DNA of 39,230 nucleotides, taken from Candidatus Omnitrophota bacterium. Lineage in GTDB: Bacteria > Omnitrophota > Gorgyraeia > Velamenicoccales > Velamenicoccaceae. The notes under the pieces are model-generated. The model made no database searches, was not told the DNA's origin, and worked only from the letters and a program-made list of their open reading frames with translations. Below, one piece after another: positions 34,598-39,230 of the stretch; the first letter of the stretch is position 1, and every line of letters starts with the position of its first letter. The stretch is from contig DMEU01000017.1 of NCBI GenBank assembly GCA_003451585.1, forward strand, positions 1 to 39,230, read 5' to 3'. The position numbers were made by a program, and so were the translations under genes.

Positions 34598-35734
34598 TTA
34601 TTTTAATTTTATGGAGGAGAAGATGCGGGCCAAATAATCTTTACAACTCACCCGGGCTGGATCTTTCTGCCTGATAATAGCCATGGCTTCCCTGGGCGGG
34701 AATGCCGCGCGCGCAATGTATCTTAGCCGGCCCATCCAGCTCTCATTCATGCCGAGATAAACCAACACCATAGGCAGCCGCTCACGAACAGGAACTCCGC
34801 GCGTGACTTGAGTTACGAACTTTTTTTCAAAAAAACTGACCTTTGGCGGCCGCATCCTGTTCATGAATTCCAGCGGTATTGCCGCGCCGAAAAGCTTATG
34901 CAGAATAAGACAAGTATGATAAACAGGCCTAAAAAGCCCAAAACGCTTAGCCTTCCCGCCCACTCTTTCCCAATCCAACACCCCGCTTTTCAGCAACAAA
35001 AACATACAGATGTCGATAAGAAGGATAAAAGGCGTATACCCGTGCTTGAAAGCATGCCAACACAGGTAGATCAACAGATCTTCATCGGCCAGAGTTAATA
35101 CTTCCACCCCTTCCACGGCGGCCTCCCGCGAACTTGCCCAGATCTCATCCATGTCGAATTTTTTCCAGATACTAATGTCATACGGGAACAAATTCAACAG
35201 ATGCCAGTATAGATGGACGAATCCAGGTGTCCTGCCGGCAGCGCTGAACAAAAGGCTGTTATGATAAATATTTGTCGCTGGCAATGAGTTTTGCGTAACC
35301 GCAAAAGGCGGCGTGTAGCCAAAACCTGACAACATATCCGCGGCGCGGACGACGTCTTGCCTTCTGACCAGTATATCTATGTCTGTCATAGGCCGGCATC
35401 CGATATCATCATACAGGCTTGCGGTAACTACCGGCCCTTTAAAAAAAAGCGCCTTTATCCCGTTTTCCCTGAAAAGGCCGGCCAGGTTTTTGAATGTATC
35501 AAATATCCTTATGTTGCGCGCAAAGGTAGCGTAATAGAACCTTTCCAAAATTTTAATGTCTTCCGGAGAGATGGCAGCCTTAAAAACATCACTTTCCAGG
35601 GCGGCCTTATAAAAAAAAGGCCCTATCCTTTCCTGTTTGACGCTTTTTAAAAAGGATTTTCCCGTGGGATCGAAACAACGCAAAAGGCCTTCCTGAAATC
35701 TCTGCTTCTGCGCGTCCGCCTTTATACCGGTCAT
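34598..35734 (-). CDS. PF14907-type nucleotidyltransferase family protein
   Basis: 378 residues. FFKGPVVTASLYDDIGCRPMTDIDILVRRQDV (residues 97-128) holds the nucleotidyltransferase-fold metal residues Asp 118 and Asp 120 of the NTP_transf_5 family. Members of this family occur beside HPr-like kinases and S24/S26 peptidases in lasso-peptide and other RiPP clusters and are proposed tailoring enzymes. It overlaps the S26-GNAT gene by 4 bases, with GGAG 8 bases before ATG 35734, and is the last gene of the RiPP-like operon. Substrate unproven. Confidence 0.85.
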   Translation of the reverse strand: MTGIKADAQKQRFQEGLLRCFDPTGKSFLKSVKQERIGPFFYKAALESDVFKAAISPEDIKILERFYYATFARNIRIFDTFKNLAGLFRENGIKALFFKGPVVTASLYDDIGCRPMTDIDILVRRQDVVRAADMLSGFGYTPPFAVTQNSLPATNIYHNSLLFSAAGRTPGFVHLYWHLLNLFPYDISIWKKFDMDEIWASSREAAVEGVEVLTLADEDLLIYLCWHAFKHGYTPFILLIDICMFLLLKSGVLDWERVGGKAKRFGLFRPVYHTCLILHKLFGAAIPLEFMNRMRPPKVSFFEKKFVTQVTRGVPVRERLPMVLVYLGMNESWMGRLRYIARAAFPPREAMAIIRQKDPARVSCKDYLARIFSSIKLK

Positions 35735-36660
35735 AACTTTTTCTCCAAAACAACGCGGCGTTCTTTAGTCTTTTCGGCTTCTCTTTGCAGGCTTTCCTCG
35801 AGCTCCGGAATGATGATACGGCTGAAACCAAGCTTGCCGTAGAAGATCATGTTGATGGGATTTTTTTCAAAGACATGCAGGCGCACATAAGATGCGCCCC
35901 TGCCTGCCGCGGCATTACAGGCTGCATCCATAAGCTTTCTGCCTATATCCATGCCGCGATAAAACCAATCTACCGACAACCCGGTGACCCACCATATATC
36001 AGCCGGCCCGCCCTCCAGCCGGCCCACGCTAAGCCTGCCGACTACGCGCTTTTTATACATCGCCGAGATAATTATGACATCCTGCGGGCCCGCGTTTTCA
36101 TAAGGCGCGGTGCTAATGGACACATGTGCGCGCATCCGCCTTTTTGCCCGCGACCTGTATGCCTTAAAACCCTGAAGGAACAGGAGTATTCTTTTTACAA
36201 GGAACAGAAAAAATAAGCGGGCAAACCTGGCACACCTGAAGAGAAGAGGCAAAACATATGAAACAGGTATAAATAAAAGGCTCAAAGACCGCGACATGGG
36301 ATTATCCAGCGAAAAAACCCGCCCATTCCTTTCCCTGGCAACTACCTTTCCTAACAGGTCCTTGGCAAAAACCGTATTGCCTGCCATAAACCAGGCATCG
36401 CCTTTTAATGTGAATTCAAGGCCTTTACGGGAAGACCTTTTCTTTACCACCCTGTGCATGCATAACCTATCGCGGGCAACTCTACAAAAAACAATATCCC
36501 CAAGGCGTATGTCCTGCGGCGCGCAAGGCTTTACAGTGACTATATCGCCGGTAAACAACAACGGGCGCATGCTGCCGCCTGCAACGGAAAACCTCAGGAG
36601 ATTGCCGTCTTTTAAAACGCTTCGGCCTATATTCAGGAATTCAACATGGGGACACTTCAC
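35731..36660 (-). CDS. S26 signal-peptidase-like domain fused to GNAT acetyltransferase
   Basis: 309 residues, GTG start overlapping the upstream stop. Residues 20-120 have the signal peptidase I fold marks: VAGGSMRPLLFTGDIV with the Ser 30 nucleophile, LGDIVFCR, MHRVV with His 69 in the place of the bacterial Lys (as in SipW/eukaryotic-type peptidases), and LKGDA (Asp 88). Residues 126-164 are hydrophobic and probably cross the membrane. Residues 178-285 are a GNAT domain: VTGLSVDWFYRGMDIGRKLMDAA carries the acetyl-CoA pyrophosphate loop near 235-241, and NPINMIFYGKLGFS motif B. In this operon the peptidase part could cleave the leader and the GNAT part acetylate the product. A fusion of these two domains is not one I know. 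Confidence 0.85.
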   Translation of the reverse strand: MKCPHVEFLNIGRSVLKDGNLLRFSVAGGSMRPLLFTGDIVTVKPCAPQDIRLGDIVFCRVARDRLCMHRVVKKRSSRKGLEFTLKGDAWFMAGNTVFAKDLLGKVVARERNGRVFSLDNPMSRSLSLLFIPVSYVLPLLFRCARFARLFFLFLVKRILLFLQGFKAYRSRAKRRMRAHVSISTAPYENAGPQDVIIISAMYKKRVVGRLSVGRLEGGPADIWWVTGLSVDWFYRGMDIGRKLMDAACNAAAGRGASYVRLHVFEKNPINMIFYGKLGFSRIIIPELEESLQREAEKTKERRVVLEKKL

Positions 36661-37559
36661 AGCAATTCTTCAATAAAAGGAATAACACTTTTGTAAGGAG
36701 AAAAATGCAGGTCGTAACAAGGCACCTTCCGGGCAATATCGCAGCACAGCCCTAAAGAAAGCGAGATGCTATTTTTGCTCCACACGGGAGGAAAAAGCGC
36801 GGTAAAAAGCCTGGTTGACGCCTCCGCAGGGCCAAGCGCCCTGATATCATTATCTTTTGAGTGGTGCAAAAAAAAGACTTTATGTAACCGTGTCTTGCGC
36901 GGTAAAGCGAACCTGCCGGAGCCATGCCAAGGGGTGCCGTATAACCAAAATACGCCTTTCTTATAACGGACAGCGACCCTGTCATCATTTAAAACTACGG
37001 CCCGTTTTTGCCTGTACCAAAGCTCAGCCATTGTGGTCTTACCCTGGCCTGATTTCCCTAAAAAGAGCAAACCTTGGCCGCGATAATCAACAGCAGCAGC
37101 ATGGAACAAACCGCCACGCGCCTGCGAAAGCAAATATATATAAAGAAGCTGGTCCAGCGGATAAGAGACAGGGTTGAATAAAAGGTCCCGGGGCTCATTA
37201 CTATCGACAGGGCAAAAGACCTTTCCCCTGCGTAATTTCGCATCTAACAGAGCCGCGCGGCCCTGGAAACTTCTTTTAAACGCGCCTTCCTGCCATAAAA
37301 GCTTTCCCGCGCCAAACTCCTGGAAATTCCAGTTGACCTCATTGTCGAAAACCAGTCTTTTGCCTGAAAACACAGGGAGGCCTTCGGGCCGGCACAACTC
37401 TATATCAAGGGTCAAAAAAGGCCTCTGCGAAGAACGAAACTTCAACAGCGCGTCATCCGCGCTAAACGATAACACTCTGCCGCACCTCTTTGCTATTACA
37501 GAGACACAGATATCAGCTATGGAAAAACTGAAATTCCCTGGGATGCTCAATAATTTCAT
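36657..37559 (-). CDS. HPr-kinase-like (ScmC-type) protein
   Basis: 300 residues from ATG 37559. A longer frame to 37610 overlaps the precursor gene's last 40 bases, so the shorter start is preferred, though its ribosome site is weak. The C-terminal half matches the HPr kinase/phosphorylase fold: GQGLLFLGKSGQGKTTMAELW (Walker A, about 168-176), VLNDDR and the GTPWHGSG loop near 208. The N-terminal half is unassigned. HprK-like proteins occur in the SynChlorMet cassette (ScmC) and phosphorylate lasso peptides such as paeninodin. Here it lies directly after the precursor-like gene, and a peptide kinase role is plausible but inferred. No HPr protein is near. Confidence 0.82.
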   Translation of the reverse strand: MKLLSIPGNFSFSIADICVSVIAKRCGRVLSFSADDALLKFRSSQRPFLTLDIELCRPEGLPVFSGKRLVFDNEVNWNFQEFGAGKLLWQEGAFKRSFQGRAALLDAKLRRGKVFCPVDSNEPRDLLFNPVSYPLDQLLYIYLLSQARGGLFHAAAVDYRGQGLLFLGKSGQGKTTMAELWYRQKRAVVLNDDRVAVRYKKGVFWLYGTPWHGSGRFALPRKTRLHKVFFLHHSKDNDIRALGPAEASTRLFTALFPPVWSKNSISLSLGLCCDIARKVPCYDLHFSPYKSVIPFIEELL

Positions 37560-37570
37560 TAGAACCGCGA

Positions 37571-37741
37571 TTAAGAACCGTATTGTAACTGGCATGCACC
37601 ATGGCCGCAATACTTCTTGCCGCCGCCTTGGCCTCTAGAGTCCCCCTGGAACGCCTTGCACCCTGTCAACACCGCCTCATCCATCTGGAGCCAGACCTTC
37701 TTTATAGAAGGCTTTTTATACTCTCTCTTCTTTTTTGCCAT
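37571..37741 (-). CDS. RiPP precursor-like peptide, 56 residues, Cys/Gly-rich
   Basis: ATG 37741 lies 13 bases after the radical SAM stop, with AGGGGG 5 bases upstream. The peptide opens with a basic stretch and a leader-like phrase, YKKPSIKKVWL (residues 8-18) then DEAVLTGC (21-28). The Y.KP.I..V.L...EAVL..C pattern recalls leader regions of radical SAM/SPASM precursors. The remaining 28 residues are core-like: Gly-rich (GGG at 39-41), aromatic (Phe 31, Tyr 44, Tyr 54), and with Cys 28, 45 and 50, no Pro. It contains no hydrophobic helix and no enzyme motif. It sits between the SPASM enzyme and the HPr-like kinase, exactly where precursors occur. Modification (thioether or other crosslink) is inference. 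The rare-codon or family evidence cannot be tested here. Confidence 0.8.
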   Translation of the reverse strand: MAKKKREYKKPSIKKVWLQMDEAVLTGCKAFQGDSRGQGGGKKYCGHGACQLQYGS

Positions 37742-37754
37742 TTTTACCCCCTAG

Positions 37755-38858
37755 TCAACCTACGCGGTTGATAAATGGTTGCTTCTCGAACGCATCTTTT
37801 CTTTTATACGCTATTTCACAAAGGTAATCAACTACCGCGTCTTCCTGCCCCGTTTCCACAGAACTCCATCCGGGGCAATTGGCGCAATAAAGAACGGCAT
37901 CGCAATTACGGCACTTCGCTTTTTTATTATACTCTTTATCCAGGACCTTCGGGAAAAAATCATCCCAGACCCTGCCGAATGAATACCTCTTCAGGCTAAA
38001 AGCGCGTTTAGGCATCATAGAACACAGGCTCATATTGCCGTAAGGATCGATGGAAAAAGAATCCACCCCTGCTCCGCAGCTAAGAAAGGAATCCGCCGCC
38101 TTCCAATTCTTTGAGACCTCCATACACTTGAGCCATGCGTCCCTGCGCTCCTTCTCGGTAATATCGAGCTCCACGGCCTCATCCGGCGTGACCCTGTATT
38201 CACAGGGCATTTTTCCTCCGTCTAACCTCGAATGTAGCAAAGGGTCCAGGCGAAAATCCAATCCAAAGCCTGCGGCGATCTTTTTCATATCGGCAAGCTC
38301 GCGGGAATTAATAGTCGTCACCATGGTCTTTAAACTCGTCTTGATATTCCTCTCCAGAAGCAGTTTGATGCCATCAAGGCATTTTTTAAAAGACCCCGGG
38401 ATGCCCGCCATCTTTTCATAGACCTGGCTGGTTGCGCCATATAAGGTCACTTCCACCTCGAACGGCGGCCACTCTTCTAAAAGATCCGCGAGTTCAGGCG
38501 TGATAAGAGTGGCATTGCTGAACAAGGTTACAAGGAACCCTTTCTTCTTGGCGTAAACATATATATCACGGAAGTCGCGCCGCAAAAGCGGCTCGCCTCC
38601 TGTAAAAAGAAGCCAGAGGCAGCCGCGCTGTGCCATTTCATCAAGCAAGCCAAAGATAAAAGAAGCGGACATCTCATTATTCCTTATTATCGGACTGTCG
38701 ACAGGCTGGTTGCAATAGCAATGGACACATTCCAGGTTACAACGATGGGTAAGCTCAAGACAGGCGGAAAACGGCACTCTCTTGCGCATTATCGTCTTCA
38801 TCAAGGTAGCTATGAATTCGGGATAGTCTAGTTTTGAGGGACAGGTATTATCCGGCAT
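37755..38858 (-). CDS. radical SAM/SPASM peptide maturase
   Basis: 367 residues from ATG 38858. A longer GTG start at 38912 overlaps the PqqD gene by 28 bases; neither has a good ribosome site. CNLECVHC (Cys 40, 44, 47) within LELTHRCNLECVHCYC binds the SAM cluster; FTGGEPLLRRDF follows. The SPASM region (about 270-350) has CGAGVDSFSIDPYGNMSLC, then CRNCDAVLYCANCPGW and a late YLCEIAYKR Cys, enough for two auxiliary clusters. Such enzymes install thioether, C-C or other crosslinks in ribosomal peptides, guided by a PqqD-like chaperone, which is encoded just upstream. The likely substrate is the peptide at 37571-37741. Confidence 0.9.
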   Translation of the reverse strand: MPDNTCPSKLDYPEFIATLMKTIMRKRVPFSACLELTHRCNLECVHCYCNQPVDSPIIRNNEMSASFIFGLLDEMAQRGCLWLLFTGGEPLLRRDFRDIYVYAKKKGFLVTLFSNATLITPELADLLEEWPPFEVEVTLYGATSQVYEKMAGIPGSFKKCLDGIKLLLERNIKTSLKTMVTTINSRELADMKKIAAGFGLDFRLDPLLHSRLDGGKMPCEYRVTPDEAVELDITEKERRDAWLKCMEVSKNWKAADSFLSCGAGVDSFSIDPYGNMSLCSMMPKRAFSLKRYSFGRVWDDFFPKVLDKEYNKKAKCRNCDAVLYCANCPGWSSVETGQEDAVVDYLCEIAYKRKDAFEKQPFINRVG

Positions 38859-38884
38859 GGCAGGACAGGTTTGATCTGCTCGTT

Positions 38885-39160
38885 TCAGGAAATAAACCCG
38901 AGCAAGAGGCACTGGCTGATGAAATCTTTCAGGTCCGCGCGGGCCTTGTCAATTTCTACGTCAAACTCCCGCGCTATCACATCGAGGACCTTAGCGGCGC
39001 TATTCTTGCCGTCAAAAAGCCCCCAGGCGCGCGAGGCAACCTCGTTTAATACGTATATATTCTCCATATCGCCGGCTTTATTCCTGATAGGCACAAGGAC
39101 TGACTCGCCAGCGATATCGCGATAAACAAAATCCGGATTCCTTTTATAAATTTTACTCAT
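38885..39160 (-). CDS. PqqD-like peptide chaperone (RiPP recognition element)
   Basis: 91 residues. VYRDIAGESVLVPIR, a beta hairpin, ENIYVLNEVASRAWGLFDGKNSAAKVLDVI and the helical DVEIDKARADLKDFISQCLLLGFI fit the PqqD fold, a winged-helix domain that binds precursor leaders and presents them to a radical SAM partner. AAGGTGAG lies just before ATG 39160. It is the first complete gene of the RiPP-like operon; the promoter lies beyond the REP palindrome, possibly outside the window. Confidence 0.9.
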   Translation of the reverse strand: MSKIYKRNPDFVYRDIAGESVLVPIRNKAGDMENIYVLNEVASRAWGLFDGKNSAAKVLDVIAREFDVEIDKARADLKDFISQCLLLGFIS

Positions 39161-39170
39161 AACTCACCTT

Positions 39171-39220
39171 CTTCCGATCCCGCATCGGAACCGGTACCGG
39201 TTCCGATGCGGGATCGGAAG
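39171..39220. repeat. perfect 50-bp REP palindrome upstream of the RiPP-like operon
   Basis: Two 25-base halves (39171-39195 and 39196-39220) are exact reverse complements with no loop. Each half is a REP hairpin (TTCCGAT, CCCGC, ATCGGAA) plus CCGGT. It lies 10 bases before the PqqD start on the minus strand. No RAYT is beside it in the window, so it is likely a REP dispersed by one of the RAYTs. Confidence 0.92.
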
Positions 39221-39230
39221 TCAGGTCCGC

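Overview
The window reads as part of a bacterial chromosome from an uncultivated Gram-negative lineage. My best guess is candidate phylum Omnitrophota (OP3) or a relative. The reasons are a giant repeat-built exported protein, RAYT-type transposases with palindromic repeats, and a densely packed exopolysaccharide locus, but there is no ribosomal marker to confirm this. Almost every gene is on the minus strand, so the reading order below runs from high to low coordinates.

Right edge, 39.2-34.6 kb: a compact operon that looks like a RiPP (modified peptide) pathway. It holds a PqqD-like peptide chaperone, a radical SAM/SPASM enzyme, a 56-residue Cys/Gly-rich precursor-like peptide at 37571-37741, an HPr-kinase-like protein, an S26 signal-peptidase-like domain fused to a GNAT acetyltransferase, and a PF14907-type nucleotidyltransferase. 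Three of the junctions are 4-base or near-4-base overlaps. A convergent plus-strand ABC-2 exporter pair (33.0-34.6 kb) lies next to it and could export the product.

Middle, 32.8-9.8 kb: one long exopolysaccharide assembly region transcribed leftwards. It has a Wzc-like tyrosine autokinase, an O-antigen-ligase-like protein, a CDP-glycerol glycerophosphotransferase-like protein, a flippase, two GT4, one GT2 and one GT9 glycosyltransferases, four SAM methyltransferases, a DegT aminotransferase, two radical SAM enzymes (one B12-binding), a degenerate PHP-domain membrane protein, WbqC, an ExeA-like ATPase, a PIG-L deacetylase and a WecA/TagO-type initiating transferase. Most neighbours overlap by about 4 bases. 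Repeat units interrupt this operon: a RAYT gene bracketed by REP palindromes and a four-helix-bundle (S23-type) gene bracketed by AT-rich inverted repeats.

Left part, 9.8-1: a 58-residue membrane protein, then a well-formed promoter, a c-di-GMP-I (GEMM-I) riboswitch and an intrinsic terminator. Downstream are a RAYT transposase domain fused to a membrane helix and an extra C-terminal domain, a REP hairpin, a small exported protein, and the start of a giant exported protein. That protein is open for 7451 bases (at least 2483 residues) and runs off the left edge. It carries about 18 tandem Kre9/KNH-like beta domains. If read-through from the riboswitch reaches these genes, second-messenger level would set expression of a giant surface protein beside the polysaccharide locus.
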